64,000 nt of DNA from Streptomyces sp. HD (GCF_028369295.1 NZ_JAQMYP010000007.1:1-64000); one strand, 5' to 3'; positions 50,751 to 61,906 are shown, numbered from the stretch's first letter. Notes: generated by a model not told the origin, from the letters alone. Made by a program: numbers and translations.

Positions 50751-50762
50751 GATGGGGGCTGG

Positions 50763-51932
50763 ATGACAACGGCAACGACGCCGCCCGGGCACGGCCCGCT
50801 CACCGGCGTGCGCGTGGTCGAGCTGGCCGGTATCGGGCCCGGTCCGTTCGCCGCCATGCTCCTCGCCGACCTGGGCGCCGACGTCGTCCGCGTGGACCGG
50901 CCCGGCGGCACTGGACTCGCCATCAACACCGAGTACGACATCACCAACCGCAACAAGCGCTCGGTGATCATCGACCTCAAGGCTCCCGAGGGCCCCGCGC
51001 GCGTGCTCGACCTGGCCGCCCGAGCCGACATCCTCATCGAGGGCAACCGCCCCGGCGTCGCCGAGCGCCTCGGCGTCGGCCCCGAGGACTGCCACGCCCG
51101 CAACCCCGAGCTGGTCTACGGCCGGATGACCGGCTGGGGCCAGGAGGGGCCGCTCGCCCACCGCGCCGGCCACGACATCGCGTACATCGCGCTCACCGGC
51201 ACCCTCGGCATGATCGGCGACCCCGACGCACCGCCGGCCGTCCCGGCCAACCTCGTCGGCGACTACGCGGGCGGCTCCCTCTACCTCGTCGTCGGCGTCC
51301 TCGCCGCCCTCCACCACGCGCGCGCGACCGGCACCGGCCAGGTCGTGGACGCCGCCATCGTCGACGGCACCTCCCACCTCGCCGCGATGATCCACGGCAT
51401 GCTCGCCGCCGGCGGCTGGCAGGACCGGCGCGGCGCCAACCTGCTGGACGGCGGCTGCCCGTACTACGGGACGTACGAGACCGCCGACGGCAAGCACATG
51501 GCGGTCGGCGCCCTGGAGCCCCAGTTCTACGACGAGTTCCTGGAGCTGCTCGGCATCACGCAGTTCGCGTCCGCCCGCAAGGACTGGGCCCGCTGGGGCG
51601 AACTGCGCGAGGCGGTCACGGCCCGCTTCAAGTCCCGTACGAGGGACGAGTGGACGGCCGTCTTCGAGGGCTCCGACGCCTGTGTCGCCCCCGTCCTGTC
51701 CCTGCGCGAAGCCCCGCACCACCCGCACCTCGCCGCCCGCGGCACCTTCACCGACCACGGCGGCATCACCCAGCCCGCCCCCGCGCCCCGCTTCTCCGCC
51801 ACCCCCACCGCCGTACGCACCGGCCCCGCGCAGCCCGGCGCCGACACCGCGCAGGTGGCCCGCGACTGGGACGTACCCGACCTCATGACGGGCCCCGAAA
51901 CGGACGGCCCCGCACCGAAGGGCCTCGCATGA
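50763..51932 (+). CDS. CaiB/BaiF family CoA-transferase or alpha-methylacyl-CoA racemase
   Basis: The 389-residue protein starts with GVRVVELAGIGPGPFAAMLLADLGADV and has His137 (GHDIAYIALTG) and Asp167 (NLVGDYAGGS), the residues that correspond to the His/Asp pair of alpha-methylacyl-CoA racemase. Racemisation of 2-methylacyl-CoA would fit beta-oxidation of branched chains; class III CoA transfer is the alternative. Its stop overlaps the acyl-CoA dehydrogenase start as ATGA, so it leads a coupled operon. The ATG is at 50763. Confidence 0.85.
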   Translation: MTTATTPPGHGPLTGVRVVELAGIGPGPFAAMLLADLGADVVRVDRPGGTGLAINTEYDITNRNKRSVIIDLKAPEGPARVLDLAARADILIEGNRPGVAERLGVGPEDCHARNPELVYGRMTGWGQEGPLAHRAGHDIAYIALTGTLGMIGDPDAPPAVPANLVGDYAGGSLYLVVGVLAALHHARATGTGQVVDAAIVDGTSHLAAMIHGMLAAGGWQDRRGANLLDGGCPYYGTYETADGKHMAVGALEPQFYDEFLELLGITQFASARKDWARWGELREAVTARFKSRTRDEWTAVFEGSDACVAPVLSLREAPHHPHLAARGTFTDHGGITQPAPAPRFSATPTAVRTGPAQPGADTAQVARDWDVPDLMTGPETDGPAPKGLA

Positions 51933-53071
51933 AGCGGCAGATCTTCGCCCCCGAACACGACGCGTTCCGCGCGACCGTGCGCAGCTTCCTGGCCAGGGAG
52001 GTGCTGCCGTACTACGAGCAGTGGGAGAAGGACGGCATCGTCTCCCGCGACGCCTGGCGCGCGGCCGGCAAGCAGGGCCTGCTCGGCTTCGCCGTGCCCG
52101 AGGAGTACGGAGGCGGCGGCACCGACGACTTCCGCTACAGCGCCGTCCTGGCGGAGGAGTTCACGTGCGCGGGTGCCCCGGGCCTCGCGCTCGGGCTGCA
52201 CAACGACATCATCGGCCCGTACCTCACCTCGCTCGCCACCGACGAGCAGAAGCGCCGCTGGCTGCCCGGCTTCTGCGACGGCACGCTGATCACGGCCATC
52301 GCCATGACCGAGCCCGGTGCCGGCTCCGATCTCCAGGGCATCCGCACCCACGCCGAGGACCACGGCGACCACTGGCTGCTGAACGGCGCCAAGACGTTCA
52401 TCTCCAACGGCATCCTCGCCGACCTGGTGATCGTCGTCGCGAGGACCACCCCCGAGGGCGGCGCGCGCGGACTGTCGCTGCTCGTCGTCGAGCGCGGCAT
52501 GGACGGCTTCGAGCGCGGTCGCAACCTTGACAAGATCGGCCAGAAGGCGCAGGACACGGCCGAGCTGTTCTTCCACGACGTGCGGGTGCCCAAGGAGAAC
52601 CTCCTCGGCGAGCGCGACGGCGCCTTCGTCCACCTGATGACGAACCTCGCGCAGGAACGTCTGAGCATCGCCGTCTCCGCGATCGCCGCCGCCGAACACC
52701 TGCTGGAGATCACCACCGCGTACGTCAAGGAGCGCGAGGCCTTCGGCCGGCCGCTGGCCACCAAGCAGCACATCCGCTTCGAGGTGGCCGAGATGGCCAC
52801 CGAGTGCGCCGTCACCCGCGCCTTCCTCGACCGCTGCATCGAGGATCACTCGAACGGGGAGCTCGACGCCGTCCACGCCTCGATGGCCAAGTGGTGGGCG
52901 ACCGAGCTCCAGAAGCGGGTCGCCGACCGCTGTCTGCAACTGCACGGCGGCTACGGCTACATGAGCGAATACCCGGTCGCGCGTGCGTTCACCGACGGCC
53001 GTATCCAGACCATCTACGGCGGAACGACCGAGATCATGAAGGAGATCATCGGCCGTTCCCTGCTCGGCTAG
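51929..53071 (+). CDS. Acyl-CoA dehydrogenase (long-chain/isovaleryl-like)
   Basis: The 380-residue flavoenzyme has the FAD-binding motif AIAMTEPGAGSDLQGI, the CIEDHSNGELDA region and a C-terminal IYGGTTEIMKEIIGRSL. In medium-chain enzymes the catalytic Glu sits in YEGT; here it is Gly (YGGT), and Glu270 in KEREAFGRPL is the likely base, as in long-chain and isovaleryl enzymes. It performs the first dehydrogenation of beta-oxidation. It is coupled to the preceding CoA-transferase. Confidence 0.92.
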   Translation: MKRQIFAPEHDAFRATVRSFLAREVLPYYEQWEKDGIVSRDAWRAAGKQGLLGFAVPEEYGGGGTDDFRYSAVLAEEFTCAGAPGLALGLHNDIIGPYLTSLATDEQKRRWLPGFCDGTLITAIAMTEPGAGSDLQGIRTHAEDHGDHWLLNGAKTFISNGILADLVIVVARTTPEGGARGLSLLVVERGMDGFERGRNLDKIGQKAQDTAELFFHDVRVPKENLLGERDGAFVHLMTNLAQERLSIAVSAIAAAEHLLEITTAYVKEREAFGRPLATKQHIRFEVAEMATECAVTRAFLDRCIEDHSNGELDAVHASMAKWWATELQKRVADRCLQLHGGYGYMSEYPVARAFTDGRIQTIYGGTTEIMKEIIGRSLLG

Positions 53072-53115
53072 AAGCTCTTCTGCTCGGCTGACCCTCACCC
53101 CTGAAAGGCTTGCTT

Positions 53116-54330
<1,215 letters not shown>

Positions 54331-54380
54331 AACCCCGGCGGAACCAAGAGACTTCAGAGACTGCTACGGAGACCCTCGTC

Positions 54381-56558
54381 ATGACTCAGAGCACCACCAT
54401 CCGCTGGGAACAGGACCGCACCGGCGTCGTCACCCTCGTCCTGGACGACCCCAACCAGTCCGCGAACACCATGAACCAGGCGTTCCGCGACTCCCTCGCC
54501 GTGATCACGGACCGTCTGGAGGCCGAGAAGGACACCATCCGCGGTGTCATCATCACCTCCGCCAAGAAGACGTTCTTCGCCGGCGGCGACCTGCGCGACC
54601 TGATCCGGGTCACCCCCGAGACCGCGCAGGATCTGCTGGACGGCGGCATGGCCATCAAGCGCAACCTGCGCCGCATCGAGACGCTGGGCAAGCCGGTCGT
54701 CGCCGCGATGAACGGCGCGGCCCTCGGCGGCGGTTACGAGATCGCGCTCGCCTGCCACCACCGCATCGCCCTCGACGCGCCCGGCTCCAAGATCGGCTGC
54801 CCCGAGGTCACCCTCGGCCTGCTGCCCGGCGGAGGCGGCGTCGTCCGCACCGTCCGCCTCCTCGGCATCGCCGACGCCCTGCTGAAGGTCCTCCTCCAGG
54901 GCACCCAGTACAACCCGCAGCGCGCCCTGCACAACGGCCTGGTCGACGACGTCGCCGCCACCCAGGACGAACTGCTCGCCAAGGCCCGCGCCTTCATCGA
55001 GGCCAACCCCGAGTCGCAGCAGCCCTGGGACAGGCCGGGCTACCGGATCCCCGGCGGCACGCCCGCCAACCCCAAGTTCGCGGCGAACCTGCCCGCCTTC
55101 CCGGCCAACCTGCGCAAGCAGACAGGCGGCGCCCCCTACCCGGCCCCGCGCAACATCCTCGCGGCCGCCGTCGAGGGCGCCCAGGTCGACTTCGAGACGG
55201 CACAGCTCATCGAGGCGCGCTACTTCGTGGAACTGGCGTCGGGCCAGACCTCCAAGAACATGATCCAGGCGTTCTTCTTCGACCTCCAGGCCGTCAACTC
55301 CGGCGCCAACCGCCCCAAGGGCGTCGATGCGCGGGGGGTCCGCAAGGTGGCCGTGCTCGGCGCCGGGATGATGGGCGCGGGCATCGCCTACTCATGCGCC
55401 CGCGCCGGTATCGAGGTGGTCCTGAAGGACGTGTCGGCCGAAGCCGCGGCCAAGGGCAAGGGCTACTCGGAGAAGCTGTGTGCCAAGGCGGTCTCCCGGG
55501 GCCGTACGACGCAGGAGAAGGCCGACGCGCTGCTCGCCCGGATCACGCCCACAAGCGACCCGCAGGACGTGGCGGGCTGCGACGCGGTCATCGAGGCCGT
55601 CTTCGAGAACACCGAACTCAAGCACAAGGTCTTCCAGGAGATCGAGCACATCGTGGCGCCGGACGCGCTGCTGTGCTCCAACACCTCGACGCTGCCGATC
55701 ACCGCCCTCGCCGAGGGCGTGGAGCGCCAGGCCGACTTCATCGGACTGCACTTCTTCTCGCCCGTCGACAAGATGCCGCTCGTCGAGATCATCAAGGGCG
55801 AGCGGACCGGGGACGAGGCCCTGGCCCGGGCGTTCGACCTGGTCCGGCAGATCAGCAAGACGCCCATCGTCGTCAACGACTCGCGCGGCTTCTTCACCTC
55901 CCGGGTCATCGGCCACTTCATCAACGAGGGCGTGGCGATGGTCGGCGAGGGTATCGAGCCCGCGTCGGTCGAGCAGGCGGCGGCGCAGGCGGGCTACCCG
56001 GCCAAGGTGCTGTCCCTGATGGACGAGCTGACCCTGACACTCCCGCGCAAGATCCGGGCCGAGTCGAAGCGGGCGGTCGAGGAGGCGGGCGGCACCTGGG
56101 TCACCCACCCCGCCGAGGCCGTCATCGACCGCATGGTCGACGAGTTCGACCGTACCGGCCGCAGCGGCGGCGCCGGCTTCTACGAGTACGGCGAGGACGG
56201 CAAGCGGGCCGGCCTGTGGCCGGGACTGCGCGAGCACTTCACCCGCGAGGGCGCGCAGATCCCCTTCGAGGACATGCAGGAACGGATGCTGTTCTCCGAG
56301 GCCCTTGACACGGTCCGGCTCCTGGAGGAGGGCGTCCTGACGTCGGTCGCCGACGCCAACATCGGCTCCATCTTCGGCATCGGCTTCCCCGGTTGGACGG
56401 GCGGCGTGCTCCAGTACATCAACGGCTACGACGGCGGTGTCGCCGGCTTCGTGGCACGCGCGCGTGAGCTGGCCGAGCGCTACGGGGAGCGGTTCACCCC
56501 GCCGGCGCTGTTGGTGGAGAAGGCGGAGAAGGGGGAGACCTTCACCGACGCGCGCTGA
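54381..56558 (+). CDS. fadB: FadB-type enoyl-CoA hydratase/3-hydroxyacyl-CoA dehydrogenase
   Basis: The 725-residue bifunctional protein has an N-terminal hydratase with oxyanion segments FFAGGDLRDL and ALGGGYEIALACHHRIALD plus catalytic Glu in GCPEVTLGLLPGGGG. A dehydrogenase follows with NAD loop GAGMMGAG at residues 327-334, HFFSPVDKMPLVEI, and a duplicated C-terminal domain (INEGVAMVGEGIEPASVEQA). It hydrates enoyl-CoA and oxidises the 3-hydroxy product for the FadA thiolase 50 bp upstream. Confidence 0.93.
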   Translation: MTQSTTIRWEQDRTGVVTLVLDDPNQSANTMNQAFRDSLAVITDRLEAEKDTIRGVIITSAKKTFFAGGDLRDLIRVTPETAQDLLDGGMAIKRNLRRIETLGKPVVAAMNGAALGGGYEIALACHHRIALDAPGSKIGCPEVTLGLLPGGGGVVRTVRLLGIADALLKVLLQGTQYNPQRALHNGLVDDVAATQDELLAKARAFIEANPESQQPWDRPGYRIPGGTPANPKFAANLPAFPANLRKQTGGAPYPAPRNILAAAVEGAQVDFETAQLIEARYFVELASGQTSKNMIQAFFFDLQAVNSGANRPKGVDARGVRKVAVLGAGMMGAGIAYSCARAGIEVVLKDVSAEAAAKGKGYSEKLCAKAVSRGRTTQEKADALLARITPTSDPQDVAGCDAVIEAVFENTELKHKVFQEIEHIVAPDALLCSNTSTLPITALAEGVERQADFIGLHFFSPVDKMPLVEIIKGERTGDEALARAFDLVRQISKTPIVVNDSRGFFTSRVIGHFINEGVAMVGEGIEPASVEQAAAQAGYPAKVLSLMDELTLTLPRKIRAESKRAVEEAGGTWVTHPAEAVIDRMVDEFDRTGRSGGAGFYEYGEDGKRAGLWPGLREHFTREGAQIPFEDMQERMLFSEALDTVRLLEEGVLTSVADANIGSIFGIGFPGWTGGVLQYINGYDGGVAGFVARARELAERYGERFTPPALLVEKAEKGETFTDAR

Positions 56559-56781
56559 CCACGGCGACGCGACCCACATGTCACTCAGCCGTGTCGCCGG
56601 CTCGCGTCGCTCAGTCGTGCCGCCAAGTCACGTCGCTCAGTCGTGCCAAGTCACGTCGCTCACCTGTGTCGTTCAGCGACACGGCGGTCTTGCCCCTCGG
56701 GGGCGGGGACCTGGACGCTGATCGGGCGAACCGTTCACCCGATCCCCGTCCCCACGGTCCCCGCCCCACGAGGAGCCCCCC
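56559..56781. repeat. Short direct repeats and hairpin between fadB and the ThDP gene
   Basis: The 17-bp unit CGTCGCTCAGTCGTGCC occurs exactly at 56605-56621 and 56631-56647, with a partial third copy at 56654. CCAAGTCACGTCGCTCA also repeats (56623 and 56646). A hairpin GTGTCG-TTCAG-CGACAC at 56666-56682 may terminate the fatty-acid operon. The repeats look like local duplications of a short motif and have no assigned function. Confidence 0.6.
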
Positions 56782-58410
56782 ATGGGATACCGTCCCGCCC
56801 TCGCCCTGCTGGACATCCTGCGCGGCGAGGGCGTGGACCGCGTCTTCGGCAACCCCGGCACCACCGAACTGCCCTTCCTGGCCGCGCTGTCGGAGGCCGA
56901 CGACGCCCCCGAGTACGTCCTCGGCGTCCACGAGGGCGCCGTGGTCGCCATGGCCGACGGATACGCCCGCGGCACCGGCCGCCCGGCGTTCGTGAGCCTG
57001 CACATCGCCGCCGGCCTCGCCAACGGCCTGATCGGCCTGCTCAACGCCCGCCGCTCCCGCACCCCCCTGGTCGTCATGGCGGGCCAGCAGGACCGCCGGC
57101 ACCTCCAGCAGGACCCGATGCTCTCGGGCGACGTGACAGGCCTGGCCACCCCCGCCGTGAAGGCGGTGTACGACATCCAGCACGCCCACGACCTCCCGCT
57201 CGCCCTGCGCCGCGCCTTCGCGCTCGCCGTACGGCCGCCCGCCGGGCCCGTGTTCCTCTCCGTCCCCACGGACCTGCTCACCGAGGACACCGAGATCGAG
57301 GTCCCGGCCCGCACCCGCGCCCCCGCACCAGGGCCGGCCCCCGGCCTGGAACGCGCCGCCCTGCTGCTCGGCGACGCCGCCCGCCCCGCGATCGTCGCCG
57401 GCGACGGCATAGGCCGCGAGGACGCCCTCGGCGCACTGGTCGGAGTGGCGGAGGCCTGCGGCGCGACCGTCCATCACCAACCCATGGCCGACTGCCTGAA
57501 CTTCCCGACCACGCACCCCCTGCACGCCGGGATGCTGCCACCGCGCCACGACGCCATCCGCGCCGCGCTCGCCGCCCACGACGCCGTGCTGATCGCCGGC
57601 GCCCACGCCTTCACCCCGCACCAGTACACCCCCGGCTCCGCCCTGCCGCCCGGCCTCACCGTCGTACAACTCGACTCCGACCCGGACGAGATCGGCCGCA
57701 ACTTCCCCGTCGACGCCGGACTCGTCGGCTCCCTCGCCCCCTCCCTGCACCGTCTCGCCGAGCTGCTCCGCGACCGCGTCACCGACCGCACCGCCAAGGA
57801 CCGGGTGCTGCACGCCGGCGAACGGCACTGCGCCGAGCGCGACCGCACCGAGTCCGCGGCCCGCGCCGCCTACTCCCGCGCCCCGCTCGCCCCCTGGGCC
57901 GCCGCCCACGCCGTGGCCCGCGGGCTGCCGTCCGACGCCGTGGTCGTCGAAGAGGCCATCACCGTCGGCCTGTTACTGCGCCGCCTGGTCCGCCTGGACC
58001 GCCCCGGCAGCTACACGCACACCGTCGGCGGCGGCCTCGGCTGGGGCATCGGTGCCGCCGTCGGCCGGGCCCTCGCCGAACCCGGTCGGCCGGTCGTCGC
58101 GGTCCTCGGCGACGGCTCCAGCCTGTTCGGCCTGCAGGGCCTGTGGAGCGCGGCACGGCAGGCCGCACCCGTGCTGTTCGTGGTGATGAGCAACGGCGCC
58201 TACCGCACCGTCCAGGAGACCTATGAGTCGATGGGCGGCAAGGGCGTCTGCCCCGGCACCGACCTCGGACCACTGGACTTCACCCGGGCCGCGACGTTCT
58301 TCGGGATCGACGCGGTCCGCGCACAGAGCGCGACCCACCTACGTGAACTGGTCGCCGGGGCAGGGGAGTTGACGGGCCCGCTGCTCGTCGACGTACCGCT
58401 GCGCTCGTGA
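56782..58410 (+). CDS. mdlC: ThDP-dependent decarboxylase, benzoylformate decarboxylase-like
   Basis: The 542-residue protein has the N-terminal segment GNPGTTELPFLAAL of benzoylformate decarboxylase, the catalytic pyrimidine-domain Glu (VHEGAVVAMADGYAR), and the ThDP/Mg2+ motif GDGSSLFGLQGLWSAARQ ending in VVMSNGAY. It decarboxylates a 2-oxo acid, probably an aryl one, to an aldehyde, though oxalyl- or indolepyruvate-type substrates cannot be excluded. Codon 398 is TTA. It is followed by a 10-bp hairpin terminator. The symbol indicates family only. Confidence 0.8.
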   Translation: MGYRPALALLDILRGEGVDRVFGNPGTTELPFLAALSEADDAPEYVLGVHEGAVVAMADGYARGTGRPAFVSLHIAAGLANGLIGLLNARRSRTPLVVMAGQQDRRHLQQDPMLSGDVTGLATPAVKAVYDIQHAHDLPLALRRAFALAVRPPAGPVFLSVPTDLLTEDTEIEVPARTRAPAPGPAPGLERAALLLGDAARPAIVAGDGIGREDALGALVGVAEACGATVHHQPMADCLNFPTTHPLHAGMLPPRHDAIRAALAAHDAVLIAGAHAFTPHQYTPGSALPPGLTVVQLDSDPDEIGRNFPVDAGLVGSLAPSLHRLAELLRDRVTDRTAKDRVLHAGERHCAERDRTESAARAAYSRAPLAPWAAAHAVARGLPSDAVVVEEAITVGLLLRRLVRLDRPGSYTHTVGGGLGWGIGAAVGRALAEPGRPVVAVLGDGSSLFGLQGLWSAARQAAPVLFVVMSNGAYRTVQETYESMGGKGVCPGTDLGPLDFTRAATFFGIDAVRAQSATHLRELVAGAGELTGPLLVDVPLRS

Positions 58411-58712
58411 CGACGACACGCGTGCGCGTGGCGAGGGCACATGCACGCACGCGTGCCGGGGACTCACAGCGGCCTGCGGCGACCAGCAGACCCAGCACCA
58501 GCGGCACACCGAGCTCGTCACGGATGAGCCGGCGTGGCCTCAACTGCCGTATCCCGCCAACTTGTTCACGCACAAGTGAGGCGCACGGCTCCCGTACGCA
58601 CGGCCTGCGCCGTCGGTGTCGTCCCGCGGCGTCGGGCCGGTGCGGCGGGGCGGCGTTTCGGCGAGTGGAATGCGCTCTTGCCCGAGGGCTGACGGGTCAT
58701 CACACTCGCCCC
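58411..58712. other. 302-bp intergenic region before the SDR gene
   Basis: It holds the ThDP terminator hairpin, a small inverted repeat ACTTGT-TCACGC-ACAAGT (58560-58577) and presumably the SDR promoter. The frame through it that would extend the SDR by 102 residues is low-complexity Arg/Ser/Thr sequence and is not credible. Nothing else is recognised. Confidence 0.5.
58417..58455. terminator. Hairpin terminator after the ThDP gene
   Basis: A perfect 10-bp inverted repeat CACGCGTGCG (58417-58426) and CGCACGCGTG (58446-58455), with a 19-base loop, lies 7 bp past the stop of the ThDP decarboxylase gene. No U-tract follows, as usual for actinomycete terminators. Confidence 0.65.
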
Positions 58713-59438
58713 ATGGAGACGCGTACCGCCCTGGTGACCGGAGCGGCACAGGGCCTCGGGCAGGAGTTCGCCGTCGCGCTCGCCGGGCGCGGATACCGGG
58801 TCGCCGGTCTCGACCTCGTCGCACAGCCGCAGACCGCCGCGAAGATCCTCGACTATGTGGAGCTGACGGCCGACGTCACCGACGAGACCCAGGTCCGCCA
58901 GGGGCTGGAGCGCGTCATCGACCGGTTCGGCACGCTGCACGTCATCGTCAACAACGCGGGCGTGTATCCGCATAAGTCCTTCGAGGAGACATCGGTCGAG
59001 GAGTGGCGCCGGATCATGCGCGTCAACCTGGAGGCGCCGTTCCTGGTGACCCGGGCGGCGCTGCCGTATCTGAAGGCGGCCGGCTGGGGCCGTGTCGTCA
59101 ACATCGCCTCGTCGGCCGTGCTGACCGCGCCGCCCACCATGGTTGCGTACGTCGCCTCGAAGATGGGCCTGATCGGCTTCACCCGCTCGCTCGCCACCGC
59201 CCTCGCGCCGTACGGCATCACCGTCAACGCGATCGCGCCGAGCATGGTCCGCACCGCGACCGCCGAGCGCACGGTGGGTGCGGACGGCGGCTTCGAGTAC
59301 GTCCGTGAGCAGCAGGCCGTACGCCGGACCCAGGAGCCCGCCGACCTGGTGTCGACACTGCTGTACGTGGTCGACGAGGGGAGCGGATTCCTGACCGGGC
59401 AGACCCTGAACGTGTCAGGAGGGTCCGCCTTCATCTGA
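58713..59438 (+). CDS. Short-chain dehydrogenase/reductase (FabG-like)
   Basis: The 241-residue SDR has cofactor loop TGAAQGLG, VNNAGVYPHK, catalytic Ser in NIASSAV and YVASK, and the C-terminal GFLTGQTLNVSGGSAFI. It would oxidise or reduce a hydroxyacyl or alcohol intermediate. It sits between the ThDP decarboxylase and a MerR regulator, so it may act on an aldehyde or alcohol produced in the same pathway. Its 3' end overlaps the convergent MerR gene by 24 bp. Confidence 0.9.
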   Translation: METRTALVTGAAQGLGQEFAVALAGRGYRVAGLDLVAQPQTAAKILDYVELTADVTDETQVRQGLERVIDRFGTLHVIVNNAGVYPHKSFEETSVEEWRRIMRVNLEAPFLVTRAALPYLKAAGWGRVVNIASSAVLTAPPTMVAYVASKMGLIGFTRSLATALAPYGITVNAIAPSMVRTATAERTVGADGGFEYVREQQAVRRTQEPADLVSTLLYVVDEGSGFLTGQTLNVSGGSAFI

Positions 59439-60191
59439 CTCCGATGACTCCAATGGTTCGGACGGCTGCAATGGCTCGGATGGCTCCGATGACTCGGGCA
59501 TACCGCCCAGCCACTCCCGCAGATCCTGCCGCAGGGACCGCTGAAACGTAGTCAGCAGGGCCTGGACCACCAGGGGTTGCATGTACGCGGAGAGCGACTT
59601 CACGTCCTGCGCGGCACGCTCGGACACCTCGTCGCGGAACAGCTGCGACAGTTCGTGCGCGGCGGCACGCGAGTGCTCGATGAGGACGTTGCGTGCCGCG
59701 AGGATCGCCTCGTGCGACAGGGGTACGTCCAGCAGTCCGACGCCGAGCCGCAGCAGTCCGAGGTCGACGCGGTAGTCGTCGTCGCCGGCCTCGATCACGC
59801 CCATGGCCGCCAGCCGCTCCACGTCGTCGTCACCGAGCGCCCGCCCAGCCCGTCGCTCCAGCTCCGCCCGCGTCACCGTCTCCACGGCATCCGGCGCCCA
59901 GGAGGCCACGACGGCCCGGTGCACGGCGAGGTCATGGGCGTCCAGGTCGGGCGGCAGCTGCTGGACGTACCGCTCGATGGCAGCCAGCGTCATGCCCTGC
60001 TGCTGAAGCTCCTCGATGAGCGCGAGACGGGCCAGATGGTCGCGCCCGTAGTGCCCGACTCTGCGCGGACCGATCACCGGAGGCGGCAGCAGCCCCTTGG
60101 TGCCGTAGAACCGCACCGTGCGGACCGTCATCCCCGCCCGCGCGGCCAGCTCGTCGATCGTGAGGGTCGGTTCCTCGGTGCCGGTCGTCAT
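59415..60191 (-). CDS. MerR-family regulator
   Basis: The 258-residue protein has the winged HTH LTIDELAARAGMTVRTVRFY and GLLPPPVIGPRRVGHYGRDHL, a long coiled linker (LIEELQQQGMTLAAIERYVQQL), and a helical C-terminal effector domain ending in a repetitive SSEPSEPLQPSEPLESSES tail. It is larger than metal-sensing MerR proteins and resembles those controlling acyl-CoA catabolism in actinomycetes. Its promoter shares GTTACATC and TCACAC motifs with the upstream CoA-transferase promoter. The 3' end overlaps the SDR by 24 bp. Confidence 0.88.
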   Translation of the reverse strand: MTTGTEEPTLTIDELAARAGMTVRTVRFYGTKGLLPPPVIGPRRVGHYGRDHLARLALIEELQQQGMTLAAIERYVQQLPPDLDAHDLAVHRAVVASWAPDAVETVTRAELERRAGRALGDDDVERLAAMGVIEAGDDDYRVDLGLLRLGVGLLDVPLSHEAILAARNVLIEHSRAAAHELSQLFRDEVSERAAQDVKSLSAYMQPLVVQALLTTFQRSLRQDLREWLGGMPESSEPSEPLQPSEPLESSESDEGGPS

Positions 60192-60410
60192 GTGCAGCAG
60201 TATCGCTGTCTCACCAGTGCTGTGACACCCGCCGGGCCCGACGGGACCACCGTGTGAGATGTAACGCTCTGTGACATACGCCACCGCGTGAGCCGGGCTG
60301 TCCGGGGGAAGGTGGCCCCTTGGTCTGTGCCTTTACGGAAGGCGCAGACCATACGTACGTCCGGACACCCGAGCGTGACCCGCTCGGGCGCACCAGAGAG
60401 TGGTACCCCC

Positions 60411-61877
60411 GTGAGCAAGGACGCCGTGAACACGGCAGTGGCCGCATCCCGCACCGACGCGGCCCAGGTGCCCGCGGATGCGGGCGACGCCGGTTACAGC
60501 AAGGACCTCAAGGCCCGCCACGTCAACATGATCGCCATCGGCGGGGCCATCGGCACCGGCCTCTTCCTGGGCGCCGGCGGACGCCTCCACAACGCCGGCC
60601 CCGCGCTGGCCATCGCATACCTGGTCTGCGGCATCTTCGCCTTCTTCGTGGTGAGGGCCCTCGGTGAGCTCGTCCTCTACCGCCCCTCGTCCGGTTCCTT
60701 CGTGTCGTACGCGCGCGAGTTCCTCGGTGAGAAGGGCGCCTATGTCGCCGGCTGGATGTACTTCCTGAACTGGTCGACGACCGGTATCGCCGACATCACC
60801 GCGATCGCGCTCTACACGCACTACTGGAGCATGTTCACCGACATCCCGCAGTGGGTGCTGGCCCTGATCGCGCTGGCGGTCGTGCTGGCCGTGAACCTGA
60901 TCTCGGTGAAGATCTTCGGCGAGATGGAGTTCTGGTTCGCGATCATCAAGGTCGCCACGCTGGTGGCCTTCATGTTCGTCGGCATCTTCCTGCTGGCCAC
61001 GCAGCACGAGGTGGGCGGTACGACGCCCGGCGTGAGCGTCATCACCGACAACGGCGGCGTCTTCCCGCACGGCATGATGCCGGTCGTCCTGGTCATGCAG
61101 GGCGTGATCTTCGCGTATGCCGCGCTGGAGCTGGTCGGTGTCGCGGCGGGCGAGACCGCCGAGCCGGAGAAGGTCGTCCCGCGCGCGGTGAACTCGATCA
61201 TGTGGCGCGTCGGCCTCTTCTACGTCGGCTCGGTCGTCCTGCTGGCCCTGCTCCTGCCCGGCTCGGTGTACTCGGCCGACCAGAGCCCCTTCGTCACGGT
61301 CCTGTCGAAGATCGGCGTTCCGGCGGCGGGTGACGTGATGAACCTGGTGGTTCTCACGGCCGCGATGTCCTCGCTGAACTCCGGCCTGTACTCGACGGGC
61401 CGCATCCTCCGCTCCATGGCGATGGCGGGCTCGGCGCCCAAGTTCACCGCCCGCATGAACCGCAGCCAGGTCCCCTACGGCGGCATCCTGCTCACCTGCG
61501 CGGTGTGCGTCCTCGGCGTCGGCCTGAACTACCTCATGCCGAGCCAGGCGTTCGAGATCGTGCTGAACGTGGCCTCGCTCGGCATCATCTCCACCTGGGT
61601 GATCATCATGATCTGCCACCTGATCTTCGTCCGCCGCGCCAAGGCGGGCCTGGTCACCCGCCCCGGCTTCCGCCTCCCGGGCAGCCCGGTCACCGAGATC
61701 ACCACGATCGCCTTCCTCCTGGCCTGCCTCGGCATGATGTGGAACGACCCCGAGGTCGGACGCAAGACCCTGATGCTGATCCCGCTCATCGCCCTGATGC
61801 TGGTCGGCGGCTGGTACGCGATCCGCCGCCGGGTCGCGAAGACGGAGGACCAGGAGCTGGCCGAGCTCACTGAGTAG
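60411..61877 (+). CDS. ansP: Amino-acid permease, AAT/AnsP (asparagine permease) type
   Basis: The 488-residue APC-superfamily permease has the N-terminal [20 protein letters not shown] with the ARH and [11 protein letters not shown] elements of the amino-acid transporter family, 12 membrane helices, and a conserved [19 protein letters not shown] loop. The closest match recalled is L-asparagine permease; other neutral amino acids are possible. The GTG at 60411 gives a short acidic leader; an upstream extension is not supported. A 12-bp inverted repeat lies after the stop. Confidence 0.85.
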   Translation: MSKDAVNTAVAASRTDAAQVPADAGDAGYSKDLKARHVNMIAIGGAIGTGLFLGAGGRLHNAGPALAIAYLVCGIFAFFVVRALGELVLYRPSSGSFVSYAREFLGEKGAYVAGWMYFLNWSTTGIADITAIALYTHYWSMFTDIPQWVLALIALAVVLAVNLISVKIFGEMEFWFAIIKVATLVAFMFVGIFLLATQHEVGGTTPGVSVITDNGGVFPHGMMPVVLVMQGVIFAYAALELVGVAAGETAEPEKVVPRAVNSIMWRVGLFYVGSVVLLALLLPGSVYSADQSPFVTVLSKIGVPAAGDVMNLVVLTAAMSSLNSGLYSTGRILRSMAMAGSAPKFTARMNRSQVPYGGILLTCAVCVLGVGLNYLMPSQAFEIVLNVASLGIISTWVIIMICHLIFVRRAKAGLVTRPGFRLPGSPVTEITTIAFLLACLGMMWNDPEVGRKTLMLIPLIALMLVGGWYAIRRRVAKTEDQELAELTE

Positions 61878-61906
61878 TCCCCAGGCCGTTGTCAGTGGCG
61901 GCCTCT

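Larger units (their letters stand above)
50341..50762. other. Intergenic region with remnant and promoter of catabolic cluster
   Basis: Apart from the YjbR-like remnant, this 422-bp region holds the promoter of the downstream acyl-CoA cluster, including a dyad GGTGTTA (50726-50732) and TCACACC (50744-50750), inside which lie TGTTACA and TGTCACA. The octamer GTTACATC and hexamer TCACAC also occur upstream of the MerR gene at the end of the cluster. No other gene is supported. Confidence 0.55.

Noticed and set aside
58280..58573. Minus-strand frame with a short hydrophobic stretch in the gap after the ThDP gene
   Set aside because: Overlaps the ThDP coding end and terminator, with no family similarity.
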